Of a stretch of 64,000 nt of DNA, positions 51,901 to 64,000 are shown piece by piece. The notes beneath the pieces were generated by a model. The model was not told where the DNA came from. It saw only the letters and a program-made list of their open reading frames with translations, and did no database searches. Position 1 is the first letter of the stretch, and each line of letters starts with the position of its first letter. The translations under genes were made by a program, and so were the position numbers. This DNA is from Montifringilla adamsi (lineage: Eukaryota; Chordata; Aves; Passeriformes; Passeridae): the NCBI GenBank assembly GCA_017590115.1, contig JAGGNK010008892.1:1557383-1621382 (forward strand), read 5' to 3'.

Positions 51901-54900
51901 CAAATACTCTTTTCCACAGTCTTGAACTGCAAGTTGCATTTTGAATTCAAATTTTAAAGTGCTGTGGACCTATGTACTTATAGCTATATACATTATGGGG
52001 CAAAAAAAAATGCTTGCCATGGAAGTATGTTTGATGTTAATTTTGTTTGCTAGATCCTCAGGGAAGGCTCTTTCGAAACAGAGCTGTTTTCAATAAAACA
52101 TCAAAGCTTTTCATTCCTTCCAAATGACTCTCTTATTGAAAAGTTGTAATAGCTTGGTTAAGGTTTATGTGAATGTGTGTATCCACCTTGCAGCACACAA
52201 ATAACTGACAAGTATCAGTTTGTAGTCCCAGATGTTATATACTACATTACAAATCCCAATCAGAATCACCTTTTTTATTCTATTAGTTTATTCTACATCC
52301 CTAAATGTTGCAAACTACAGAAGTTTCCCCATTTTTAGAAATCTAATCAGGTCTAAATTATTTGACTGGGGTTTTTTCTTTAGTTTTATGATCTAATCTA
52401 CAGCATTGTCTGCTGGGACAAATTATTTTTCAATGTCAAAGAAGAAACTAGTGTAGTATTTATTTTCTTCTAAGATGAATAATTTTTTGCCAAATAAATG
52501 CCAAGGATACAGAGTTAAATGTGAACAGTTTGGGGAGGTGAGGGGGAGGTGCAGTTTGAGAAAGTGTTTCCATAGGACACTTCTCTAAGTATATAATCTA
52601 CAAAACATGTAACCATACAGCATATAACCAGAAAACTCCACTAGTTCAGATACTTCTTTGCCAGAATGATAAGTCATGCTGAGTTAAGGTGAGCATCTAT
52701 ACCTGTTCATTACTTTCATAGATGTTCAACTGAGAAACCAAATATGATTATCATACTCCAATAGCTACATCTCATCAATAGCTAAAGACTATACTAATAT
52801 ATTTTATTATATTTCTCAAACTAACATATTAATCAGAAGATTTCTTTTCTCATTTAGTAGAAAATTCATCCACAGCCCAGAGGCAGATTCCAGCTGGGCC
52901 TCAACTCAGTGGAATGAACTGACAGCTATTTCATTTTGCTTAAACGTGAAGTTAAGCTGCTTTTTTTCTCTTGTGGAGGGGGATGTGTTATAATCTTACT
53001 AACATTGTGTCAGTGACTGTGCATTTATGTTGTTAAAAGGTCAGGTTTTAGGATTTCTTTTTAAAACATTTTTGTGAGAGGATTTGGTGTAGTCTTGTAA
53101 ACCAATCCTGAATTCAAAGGAGGATATTATCAAGGTAGTAAATATATTTATTTATATGAAAAATTTAATCCTATCAAACAGGTGCTTATGCTAGAAATGT
53201 CATCTCTGACTTTCTTTCTTCCACCCTGATATGATTGCAGTGCTGACCTTCATTTGATAACTATTATGTACAGAGTCACCATTTTGTCAAATACCTGGAT
53301 ATACTCAGTAGGGAAATCTCCCTGGAACTTTTAACTGATTGCTGCAAAACCAAGAGACTTTTAATCCTGCAATCTCCATCCTCTAAAAATCAGGATAGCT
53401 GATCTAGGTACCAGCTGTCTCTTTTCAATGAGACAACCATGTGGGACACAATTTTCTGTAGTTCTATACAACTACCAATTATTCACTGCCACAATGGGCC
53501 ATTAGAGATCCATCAGTCAGTGATTCATGTCTACTAGTTATTTTAGAAATCTAAAAATCTAGAAATTAAAAAAAAAAGTAGTAGGAATAAAAAATAAATA
53601 AAAACTTTCCCAGTCTGCTTTCAGAAAAAAGAAAAAACTTTGGTAAAAACATGCACTGAAATTTTCTAGAAGTCACATCAAGATGGAGCAAAGGACCGTG
53701 ACTTGACTAAAACCAACACTGCAATATAGCCAAAGAAAACATTTTTTACTCAGAAATGAGATAGTAGTGTGGGTATTGAAAAAAGTTAGTATATTTTATA
53801 AATTGTCCCAAAACACTTCAGGCTGTGGCAGTACACGTGGCTGCAGTGTATGTATGTAGGTAAGTATGCAAACAGTGGGTTTGCCCTGTCCCCAGCAGGC
53901 CTAATTCAAATCATTGCAGAATTGTGTCTGATAACATGCTGCCAGTTCTGTCTACATAGAGCCATCAGAGGACATTAGGAAATCTGATACTTGAGCATTT
54001 CTCAAGCTATTTTAATCTCATTTACTGCCGTCTCAGAGAAATTCAGCTGTTCCCATCCCCAGCTTATTAGCTTCAACACAAAGCTGTACTGACACAAATA
54101 TATGGGTAATGTACCTAAAAAAAGTAGCTCAAAGTATTGCCTTTTCCAATTCTCATCTCTTTTGTGTAGCTCAAGAGAAACACTTGGAAACACTGATAAC
54201 CCAAGCTTTGAAAAGATCATTTGAATAAAGCTGGTACCAGGCACCCTCTGACACATACTGAAAAACAGATTACCTCTCCAAAGAGCTACCTGCTCTTTAT
54301 TTTTAATCATTAGCAAATCAGGTTTCAAAGAAAGTTCCTCAGTAGACATGAGTTAGTTATGGACATTTTTGTTCTTGTTCTTAAAGGACTAGGTAATTGT
54401 CATCCTGACTATCTTAGAAACAAAAATACAGAAATAGTAAAAAAAAAGAAGTAGAACCCCAAATCTCAGAATTTGAATAAGTGTATTTAATCAATCTTTC
54501 AACTGGACCACATCCAATAATTTATAAGTTGTTTTTTATCATCAGTAAATTGATTTTTAAACTGCTATTCTAGAGTGATTGCAAATCAATCTTTTAAAAA
54601 TAGATTTATATGGCATTTGAACCAGATCAAGATAAAAACAGAGATAGTAGTTATAATGAGAACTCTAGTATTTTCTGAATGGACTCATCTGAGTGACTTG
54701 CTAATAAAAAATGGTAACTAGAGATGCCAGTAGATTCCATATGTAAATTTTGGTCTTACAAGCTCAAACTAAGGAAAAAAATGATCACAGTTTAAAAAAA
54801 TCTCAGGACAATCTTGTGTGGTATCCATGTATGTGAGGGAACATTTCTCCTTAATTTCTTTATATGACGATGCAAATCCATCTACAGGGTATATACTTTC

Positions 54901-56399
54901 ACAGAGATCAAAAATAGATAATCTTTTTTTTGTGGCTAAAATTCTTGTGGAATTTAAAGAGCACCTCTGTCATGTATGATCTCTTCAGGAGCTAAGATGT
55001 GTTCAAATACTTGTGTTTTGCAAAACACTATATATTATGTATAGAATATATAATCACCATATTTTTATCTTCACATATATAAAAAATAGCAACATCCTTT
55101 GTTTGTTTGATGGGATTATTTAATATTGAGAATAAAAAGTCATCAACTACCATGCAGTTCTTAGTTTTTCAAAATAGACAACTAAACTCTCAGGTAGAGA
55201 GTTTACTACTCAGGTAGTAAAGAAGATTTGGGAATATAAAATCTTCATACAGCTCAGAAGGGATCCAAAAATCCTTATAAAATCATTTTTACTGGAGAAA
55301 TTATTTAGAATGCTCAGCTGTGAGGCTGGTTCTGTTATCTGAAAAGTCACATTTCCTTCTGATAGCATTAATTGTTTGAGGGCTGTGATAAATAGGGAAA
55401 AGTCTGATTGTTAAAATTTAACTGCAAGAGAGCAGGAACATTACATCTGCCAAGGAGCTAATGAGTGAATGGTCAGGAAAGGCAGCACTGACATTCGTGC
55501 AATAAAACCAGAAGAGATGAAGTAGAATTATGAATCCTTCAGAGTAAATATCTTATTTTCCCCAGTGTATCAGAGCTAGCAATTAAGCAACTGGTATTTC
55601 CAATATTAGATTTTATCTTTGACCATATGGTACAGCTTACAGAAGTAATTTGGGCTGAACCTGATGTGGGCTTTTTATGTGCTTACTAAGTTTTTTCTTG
55701 GTACAAACAGATGCCAACATTAGAAACATATCACTGGGTACTATTAGAGTAAGTACATTAGCTAGACATTAAAAAAATGAACCAGTCTATATTTTCCTCA
55801 ATGAATAAATATGCAATTCAAACTGCTTTAAATTCATAGGTCTAAGCCCCTGGCCTTTATATACGACACTGAAAAAGGACATATGTCAGAGCCTGTAGTT
55901 TTACTCAAAACTTCTCTCATACGATCTGAACAGTGGAAACCTGCTGACTGTGTGATTTGTGGGTGGATGGACAGCAGCTGAGGTGGAAAAGCAAGAGGCT
56001 GCTTTCAGAGAGAAGGAAATCTCAGCACTGCCTGAGACACTGTGTGTAATGCTGGCAGAAGTAGGAATGAGTTGTTGCACAGGGTGATGCCAAAAGAAGA
56101 TCTATAGTTGGATCAGAAAAAAAAAATTATTGAAGTTTGTTTCAAGATAACATGACTTTCACTACCTTATAACAAGCAATTTCTCTGAAAAAGCAAAGCA
56201 AATCTCATGCTGGATTTCATAGGCTGGAAATGTTTGCAGCATTTTCTTTGATGCTGCTGTATGCAGCAGTGCTCAGTCCTGATCACAGGTAGATCAACTC
56301 CAAAGAGCTGATGCAGCCACTGCCTCTCCCAGACTCCCCCCATCCCTCCAGCAGATACTAAATACAGTATCTCTCGTGCATGAGAGTCTGGATCCAGAG
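48949..56399. other. Intergenic DNA, no gene seen
   Basis: AT-rich sequence. An 8-bp-arm hairpin (TTTACTAC, TCAG, GTAGTAAA) lies at 55202-55221. No gene, LINE or LTR copy was recognised. Confidence 0.55.
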
Positions 56400-56860
56400 C
56401 TACTAAATTCGACAGGAGCCATTCTTTTCTCTGCAGAGAAACTGAACCAGTGCTTTGGGTCTCTGCGCTAACCCCCTAGGAAGGGCTTGGGAAAATGCCT
56501 CCCTCTCTCCCTGGCTCCTGCTGCTTTCCGAACACAGTCCAGCAAGCCTCAGCATGGCACCGACAGATATCAGCCCTTCAGGCAACGGCTGTGGGGAAGG
56601 GAGAAGGGACAGCCTCACTTACACACTCCAAACTTTAATGCCACCAGGCTTTCTTGTGTGCTCGGCTCTGTGCTGGCTGCGCATCCACCTGTGCACTGCT
56701 GGCAGCAGCACGAGCGAGCAGCCAGCGAGCAGGCACACCTCTGCAGGGCTGGAAGGTGGCAGGAGGGGCTGGCTGCTAATTCCTTGCTGCTGGAGCAGGG
56801 ATGAGAGCTGTTTGCCCCCACAGTTACGGTGCCAGCTGCACATGGATAACCGCAGCAGTA
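56400..56860. other. GC-rich block, function unknown
   Basis: Apart from the CLEC14A island this is one of the GC-richest stretches of the window, with scattered CG dinucleotides and CAG/AGC-rich text (GGCAGCAGCACGAGCGAGCA). Overlapping frames on both strands (for example 56455-56868) show no domain, signal peptide or known family. It could be a regulatory element, a non-coding RNA start or an old unrecognised repeat. Confidence 0.4.
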
Positions 56861-57755
56861 ATGATTAATTTTGCAGCAGCATCCAGTGTTCAGTTGACAT
56901 TGTTCTAATGTGATAGGAAAGATATAAACACCTGGGAGGCAAAGATCTTTATTATATTAACTGGCTGCCATTTTGCAATCCATTGTTATGACAGCTGGCA
57001 AAACAGCCCTTTCTTAGGTAAATGGTATTAGAGGGTTATATACTAATCAGTATCATTTTGTTATGGTACTTCTAGTAGGTATTTAAATCGTCCTATTTAG
57101 GATATAAAGGGATAATTGTCAGAGAGAGTTTCAACATACACTGCTCATTTAAAATCTAAATGAAAGATACAATTTTCCATCAAACAAAAAGCATCAACCA
57201 TAATGTAGAAAATATTTCCCTTTTATTACAAGCTAAATGATCTAGTCTGTGTGTAAACCAAGAAATTTTACAGCTGTTTGTCTTCATGCAGGTCATAAAT
57301 GTCCTCTTCATATAAGCAGATTATGGAGGTATTTATGTAAAAATGGCATCAAAATCTTTTTTAAAAGACAATGAAAATCTGAAATGTTACATTACACATT
57401 GGTCTTGAGTCCCATTAAAAAAAAAAAGTTATAAAGTTATATTGGGAAAACCAGAGAAAACGATTAAACTTTGACTCAAAAGTATGAACCGCACAAACGA
57501 ACATGAAGCAAAAAATTACCTTATATCAGCCAATGTGTAAAGATAAACATCTGCTTGCCCTTAGCAAATTTAAATTGGCCAGGTTCTTTGTATCAGAAAG
57601 CCATGGTAACTGAAATTACCTGACAGTTTCTGTAGGCTAAATAAGACAGTCCTGCTGGGTCTGAGTTAAGAGCAGTGGTTCCTTAGGAGAGTCAGGTAAT
57701 TCTACAACCTAATTTCTATTTCTAAATTACCCGTGGTTGCAGCAAGGATAAGGAT

Positions 57756-57825
57756 GGGGGTCAGTTCTGTGGGAGGGGTGGGGCCAAGGGATAGGGCTTG
57801 CGGGCAGGGTGGTGGCCAGGGTGGG
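57756..57825 (+). other. Cluster of G-runs with a canonical G-quadruplex motif
   Basis: At least nine runs of three or more G occur within 70 bp. The segment 57771-57790 reads GGG-A-GGGG-T-GGGG-CCAA-GGG, a textbook four-tract motif with short loops. Further GGG runs continue to 57825, so more than one fold is possible. Confidence 0.7.
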
Positions 57826-58787
57826 AGTAAAAAGATTCCCTGAATACTCCTTTTTGGAGTGCACGTGTGTGGATTTGCAGGTGGATTTTTGTTACCTTTT
57901 TTGTTTCTGATCTTTAAGTCTGTGTTCTTTGGTCAGAATACTCAGCCCTAAGAACTGAAAGAGTTTTATTTTTCCAGTTTGCTTTCTTTTTCCAGCTGCA
58001 TTTCATTACTATCTCCTATACCATAAATGTTTGTTGTCTCATTGCATCCTCAAACAAAGGTCTTAAGAATTTTTCAGCATCCTGTATGGTCAGCTTGCTT
58101 CTTGAGAGAACTAGGAAACACATACAAGTTACCAGTGACAGGAGCTCTGTGCAAGTGCACATAATTTACTGGGATAATTAGGCATAGAAGCCCTTTTCAC
58201 AAATGAGAACTAGAATTTGTGACATTCACCCTAGCAACACAGAAGTGGTGATTCAGACATGCTACACTCTTTGTTAATTTCCATGAAGGCAACACTTTCC
58301 AAACAACTTCTTTTATATCAACAATTGTTAAAACATTACATACCTATACTAATTGAAAAACATGTCTAGTCCCCAGATAACAAGTTGGCATTAGAATGAT
58401 TAGTGTCAGGTGAATTGAGCTGGAGGAAGAGTCCAATTGGATCTAGTTGGCCCTAGTTTGAGCAATGGGGTTAATCTAGGCCATTTCCTTCCCATCATCA
58501 GCAATTTTGTAATTCTCTTAATCTGATAGTGAAATATCTGCCCTGCCATTAATGTTCTGAAATGCTTCTGAAAGGTGCCAGCTGACATCAGTTCTTAAGC
58601 AGAGACCTGCAGTTAGGCTTATTAGCACTTACTATTTTCTTGTAGCCATGGTTATCCTAAGAAATCAAGCACTCTGGGCTCTCCAAAACAACACAGCACT
58701 TTTCAGCAGTGATAGTGAACAAAGTCTACAAAGAACTACATTGCAGAAAACATTTGTTTTGTCAGTGGGGACAAGCTAGCAAAAGAA

Positions 58788-59535
58788 TGCAGTGGGTTGA
58801 CTCTGTCTGGACTCCAGGTGCTCCCCAAATCTGCTCTATCACTCCCGTTCTCAGTTAGGCAGGGGAGAAGAAATATAATTAAAGTCTCAGAGGTTCTCTC
58901 CCTCATAAGTGTAGAGAGAGACCACTCACCAGTTGCTTTCGGAGGTGTGAAAGACTCAATTTGGGGATATTAATTTAATTTATTACCAATCAAATCAGAG
59001 ATGGATAATGAGAGATCAAACCAAAACTTTAAAACACTTTCCTCCCACCCGTCCCTTCTTCCCAGGCTTTACTTTATTTTCATGTTCTCTGCCTCCTTCC
59101 CACCCAGATGAACAGGATGGGAATGGGGTTTCTGGTCAGTTCATCACACATTGTCTCTGCTGCTGCTTCCTTCACAGGAGGAGGGCTCTTCACACTCTTC
59201 CTCTTCTCCAGCATGGGGTCCCTCCCACAGGAGACAGTCCTCCATGAAATTCTCCAATGCTCTTCACAAACTGCCCCAGCTGGGAGCCTTGGATGTGGTT
59301 CAGCCCTTCAGGAGCAGATTGTGTAGTGTGGGTCCCCCACAGGGTCACAAGTCCTGCCAGCAAACCTGCTCCAGCATGGGCTCCTCCACATGGGACCACA
59401 CGATGTGCCAGGAGCCTGGTAAAGCACCAGAGTCACAGCCCCCTTTGGGCGCATCCACCCGCTCCAGCGTGGGCTGCATGTGGATATCTGTTCCATCATG
59501 GATGTCCATGGCTGCAGGGCCTGCTGGCTCGGTAA
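58788..59535 (-). mobile_element. Truncated LTR of an avian endogenous retrovirus
   Basis: This is the same LTR type as the copy at 31610. Landmarks on the + strand in order are GGGTTGACTCTGTCTGGACT, CTCTATCACTCCC, TTAATTTATTACCAATCAAA, CAGTTCATCACACATTGTCT, several spaced CTCCAGC-TGGG units, and GGTCACAAGTCCTGCCAGCA. AATAAA on the minus strand (58979-58984) supports minus orientation. The copy breaks off after GGCTGCAGGGCCTGCTGGCT and lacks the sequence that begins the LTR, so its 5' end (minus sense) is missing. No viral coding region is attached. The frames crossing it (such as 59151-59603) are repeat-derived. Confidence 0.85.
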
Positions 59536-62500
59536 CCTCAGCTTTCTCAGCATATGCAGGCAATGTTGATAATAGACCCAAACTGAAAAATGAAGAAAAA
59601 TGAAGGCATAACTTTCCAGATTCATTTCATTCTACAGGGGTTATGTATTCTCTTCCCTTTTTGTTTTTGTGTGTTCCTTTACAAGCTTTACAAGTTTGGG
59701 TTGGAGGAAATAGGAGAAGAATGGTTTCTAGTGTTTTTTCCTGGAGATAAAGCTCATATCAAAAATGTGAAACAGACAAAAATGGTGAACTTTAAAACAT
59801 TGATTGATGATCTTAAGCATGGAGCAGGTTAGGTGTTTTGGATGGAGCCACTGGATTTCATATTATATATAATATTTGAGGGATGTTATTTAGTGCTGTA
59901 TCACAGCACAACACACCTTACTACCCATGCCATCCTTTGGGAGATGACTGAGCTGAAAGCTCTTAAAAATGTTATAGCTGAGGCTGGATTTCACAATACA
60001 GCTCTGAGGAGTTTGCAAGGCAGGAGTCACACCAAAAGCCTTCCTTGCTGAGCCAAACAGGACCTCACCCTGACCAGCATGGAGATTCTCCCCAGCCATT
60101 CCCACATCACCTGCTCAAAGCTGGTTCCCATAAAAGCTTCACTGAATGGCTGGTACCTAATTTCCTTAAACAGAAGTCAGTAGCAACTTCATATCTGGGG
60201 TTTTGATAATCAGTGCAAGGTGTTCACAATGCAACCCCCAAACCAGGAACTTGTTCTGAAATGCAGCTCCTTTCAGGCAGTAGATGACCCTAGCTACTGT
60301 CATCTTAAACAGTGTATAAAATGAAATATGTTTTCCACCGAAAAGAGCTGTAATACTCAAAAATTCCTGCAATGTCCTTTCAATTTTAATGAGCCTTCAC
60401 TATGCACTTCCTTTTAACATTTCTTTCCCTTGAAGAACGAAGTTATTAGACAATGGTTTAATGCACTGTACATATTTACATGCAATATCACTGTAGTATT
60501 GTAAGCTGTCTTGCTCTGCCTCATCTATATTTTTTCCACAACACAACAATATTCAGAGCCCCTATCTACATATTTTCATCAGTCCATTGTTCATTAAGTA
60601 AGTCGCAAACATGTAAAGCTTTGATCAGTTTTGAAACAAAGCCAGGGATCTCTTTAGCTAATTTTCCTGCAAGATTTCCATCACTTCATTGACAAACAAG
60701 GTGGCTGCACAAACAAGTGAGAAGCTCACTTTTGCTTCAACAGTCAAATGAAATCTGCCCCTGCTCTTATTTTTTATTAACTCTAATGCTGACAAAGATG
60801 TAATATTCCTGAATTAAAACATAGGTGGACAATTTAAACATGATGGTATGTATATCTATACTGGAATAGATCTTATTTTGTACACCTTAGGAAGAGAACC
60901 AAGCTGGTAATATTTATTCCACATGCTTAGTCCTAAGGGTTTAGGACAGAGTGATTGCTGCAGAATAGACTCGACAAACCAGCCACATTTGAACAAACTG
61001 TTCAAAGGATAAAAGTAGCTCAGTGCAAACTCAGCTATCCTGCTTCTCCAACACATTTTTCAGCTTATATTTATCTATATTCTATCATGTCTGTATCAAT
61101 ACAAATATTGGTGTTAAACAGTTTAAGGTTAGTGATAGGTATGTGCTCAATTATGTGCAATAGAATAAATAGTAGGGGTAAGACTTTTCTATTTTAAATG
61201 AAATAGGACTGACTGTAATATGGATACAGAAACAGCACTGCTGGTCTCTTCACCTAGAACCACACAGGATTGCTAGGGCAGAGATTTTAACTTAAACAAA
61301 GAATGAAAGATTAATTGATGTGCTTTGCATTCAGGATAACTCAGTATTTAAACCCATGTTCTGAAATAAATTTATGCTTCAATTTCCAGGATAGAACAAA
61401 GGCCATGCAAGTGAAATATATGCTAACACATAGCTAGGACAAAACATCTGTGGCAAAATGTGGGGCAAGGAAAATTAAACAAGTCCATTTGTATTAAGCC
61501 ACAGGGAATAAACATTGACACAAGATTGCAGAGAGAGAAAAGGATGTTTGTAACAGTGAAATATAATCCCTTCCCTACGATGAAATTCTGCTTTTGTTTG
61601 AAAAAGTCAGGTGGGATTCTCTTTCATATAAATGAGAAAAAATGATTTGATAATGAGCATTTTGTCTTCATTCCTAATGCATCTCAGGTGAGCCCTGCTC
61701 TTGCCAAGTGCATAATTTGTCACCACAAATCTGTGGATATTCTGATTTCCTTGGGTGATGAGCAGGATCTGGATGAATGCATTCATATGAATATGCTAGT
61801 GTAATATATCATAAGAGTACCATGGGCACTGGTAAGACTTATTATTCAGAGAGCAACACTGGGCAGCAGACCTGTGGGGAACATTGTGTATTTTATTTGT
61901 GTTAGCTTTAAAACTTGACAAGGAAACAGAATATTTTTCATTAGGAGGGGAAATTAAAGATGTCTAAAACAGGCTGCAAATTCTGCTAAGTTTTGTCAAC
62001 CTCTGGGAAAAGTTTTACATTCTTTCTGATGGTTAGGAAAGTATATGAGAAGAGGTAAACTATAAAGTGTTTTTACAGTAGTCCAAACCTAAGAAAATGG
62101 ATATTAATTCATCAAGTATGATGAACATAGCAACCCACTTTATTTGCAGCAGTGATTAATGTGAAAAAGCAATAATACTATGATTTAAAAATAATAGAGC
62201 CCTTTTGTGTTTTGGCAGATTAATTTAAATGCCTTACAGAGGGACTGTGTGTCAGATTTGATAGAATGGATATACTGATATGAGCAAAGAAAATCCACAC
62301 GCATGAGTTAAAGTTCCTTCAATACAGATGGGCACAAGTTGCCTATTCTTGCTCTGCTTTTGAGAGAAAATTTGCTGACTTCGCTTTACTGGTAATGTGA
62401 TCTTCCAGAAAATTTGGTTAGGTGAAGCCATCCTGATTTTAGACTGTGGATGTTTGTAATAGTAATTAAATAGTGATTAAAATAAAGCAGGGGTGAAAAG

Positions 62501-64000
62501 AAGGCAAAGAATCTAAAAAGGGAGTGAAAACCTGAAAAGGGTATTACAAAGTCATTTTCCTTGGGTGCAGATGCCTGAGTACATGAACCTTCATCACACA
62601 GTGCTATTCAGAAAAAGGGACCACATAAAACAATCTCTAGTTTTATCTCTAGAGTGCCCTCTATCTCCCTACTCTGCTGATCCCTGCTACTTATTTGAAC
62701 TAAAGGCTCTTCTCTGTAACCAAATGAACAGCAATGAGAAAGTGACAAGAAGCACTGCTGGTAAACAGGTGTCATAAATGGAGAAAAACAAGTACAGGAA
62801 CTGAAATACTGCTCAAGTCTGAGCTGTTAGAAGCTGAGTGTTTCACCAGAGATATTACTTGAGCATGGTCCGGCTTACAGCCAGAATATAAAACATCTGA
62901 AATATTATAAATACTGTATTACAGTCACTGTTAACTTTCATTTCTTATTTAGAGGTGAGGAGAATATAACTGGTGAGGAAAGTATCACCACCTGAAAAGA
63001 AAACCAAACTTGTCTTCAGGTTTCACAGATCTCTTCTGGTAAATCTGTCAGGGCACCCGTCTGAAGACCTTTCCAGATTTCTATGTGCTGTCTTTCAAGT
63101 GACAAGCCTGTAAACCCCTCATCTTCTGGTAATGCAATGCCGTATTTCAGTAAATCTGTGCTGCACTAGGCAGCAGAAAGCATTCATCAGTAAACACAAT
63201 GTCTTGGGCCTTGCTGGCAATTCCCCTGGGGATCTTGAGCTCATAGCACAGAAATCCACTTCAGAACAGAGCAGAGCTTTTGCGTCAAGGGCAATGCAGT
63301 ACTCACAGGGATGGATTCAAAACAAGACATGTTCTGCACATTTGATAAGGTGTACATTTGGCCTTCACCTTGCTCCAGTTTACATCAGTAACATGTGTTT
63401 AAAAATCTTCTTCCAGGCATGGACAAAGATCAAAAAACACAGTCAAGGGCAGAACTTAACACCTGAACAAATTAATCCAAGCTTCATTAATTCTAAAAGC
63501 AAAACCAGAATTCCAAGAATGGAAAATATGGATCAAATCTTCCAGTTTTATAATCTTATTCCACTGCACAAAGGTTTGCCTTTAGACTTGTGTCAGGCAT
63601 TTCACAGAGCTCTGCTTTCTTCTGGGAGCACTTACATTGTATGATTTCCTGGCCAACAGTTATCCTCTACTTGTTTTAGCAAAGTTGTGCTGTGCATAGC
63701 ATGTCAAAAGAACTGAGCAATACATAGGAGGATGGGAAAGTATTTGTTTATCAGGTGATTATTCCTTCTGAGTTCTGAAGAAAATACAGGGAATTAAAAT
63801 ATTTTTCTTTTGAAACTTAGTTCACCTTTTAGTACTGCATTAATGCTCTGCTATTTGTTAATTACAAGCTTATAGAAGTGAAGGAAAATTTAGACTTACA
63901 ACATAAAATGGGAAGATAGAAGGGTGAAGGAGAAAATAAAGATCTGTCATTACTAGATTATCTTTTACTAACAGTACCAACTAACAATATAAATATGCAT
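59536..64000. other. Intergenic DNA, no gene seen
   Basis: AT-rich sequence. The largest frame near the end (63132-63644, 170 residues, + strand) has no signal peptide, membrane segment or motif I recognise, and its codon pattern looks non-coding. Confidence 0.5.

Noticed and set aside
59151..59603. 150-residue frame and its overlapping neighbours at 59.0-59.6 kb
   Set aside because: They lie inside the endogenous-retrovirus LTR, which is non-coding; no gag, pol or env similarity was seen.
63132..63644. 170-residue + strand frame near the window end
   Set aside because: It is the longest frame outside the island and repeats, but the amino-acid sequence looks random, with no motif, signal peptide or membrane helix.
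1..64000. Search for a CRISPR array, operon or bacterial-type system
   Set aside because: The only regular repeats are microsatellites and avian mobile elements; nothing has CRISPR-like repeat and spacer spacing, and gene density is that of a vertebrate gene desert.

Overview
The window looks like bird nuclear DNA. It has CR1 LINE 3' ends closing in the typical ATTCTATGATTCT octamer repeats, and two copies of an avian endogenous-retrovirus LTR type (start TGTGATGGGTTGA on the + strand, internal CTCCAGC-TGGG units). It also holds one vertebrate single-exon gene with a CpG-island promoter set in AT-rich DNA. There is no bacterial-style gene density; almost all other open frames are chance or repeat-derived. 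The LTR type points to a songbird-like or other neoavian genome, but that is inference.

The only gene I can support is CLEC14A, on the minus strand at 9202-10422. It encodes an endothelial type I membrane glycoprotein of the CD93/thrombomodulin/CLEC14A group: signal peptide, C-type lectin-like domain, sushi-like segment, EGF-like domain, short mucin-like stalk, one transmembrane helix and a short tail. A CpG island covers the whole coding exon and the promoter side (about 9045-10830). A candidate 3' UTR runs down to a poly(A) signal near 8557. In human this gene sits in a large gene-poor interval, which fits the empty surroundings here.

Layout: 1-4430 unannotated; 4431-4925 CR1 fragment; 4926-8530 unannotated, with a paired AP-1 palindrome at 6893-6914; 8535-10890 CLEC14A unit; 10900-31609 unannotated with microsatellites, a 28-bp perfect palindrome and a small CR1 end at 26278; 31610-32340 solo LTR; 32341-38690 unannotated with a 21-bp tandem duplication; 38691-39170 and 45315-46145 two inverted CR1 copies sharing a 395-bp tract at 394/395 identity; 48741-48948 a 208-bp all-purine tract with 34 perfect GAAAG units; 56400-57830 a GC-rich block, a possible conserved element and a G-quadruplex cluster; 58788-59535 a truncated LTR; the rest unannotated.

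I found no convincing new multi-gene system. The strongest unusual signals are the near-identical inverted CR1 tract with sharp edges (gene conversion or assembly), the long perfect GAAAG array, and several short symmetric elements in the non-coding DNA.
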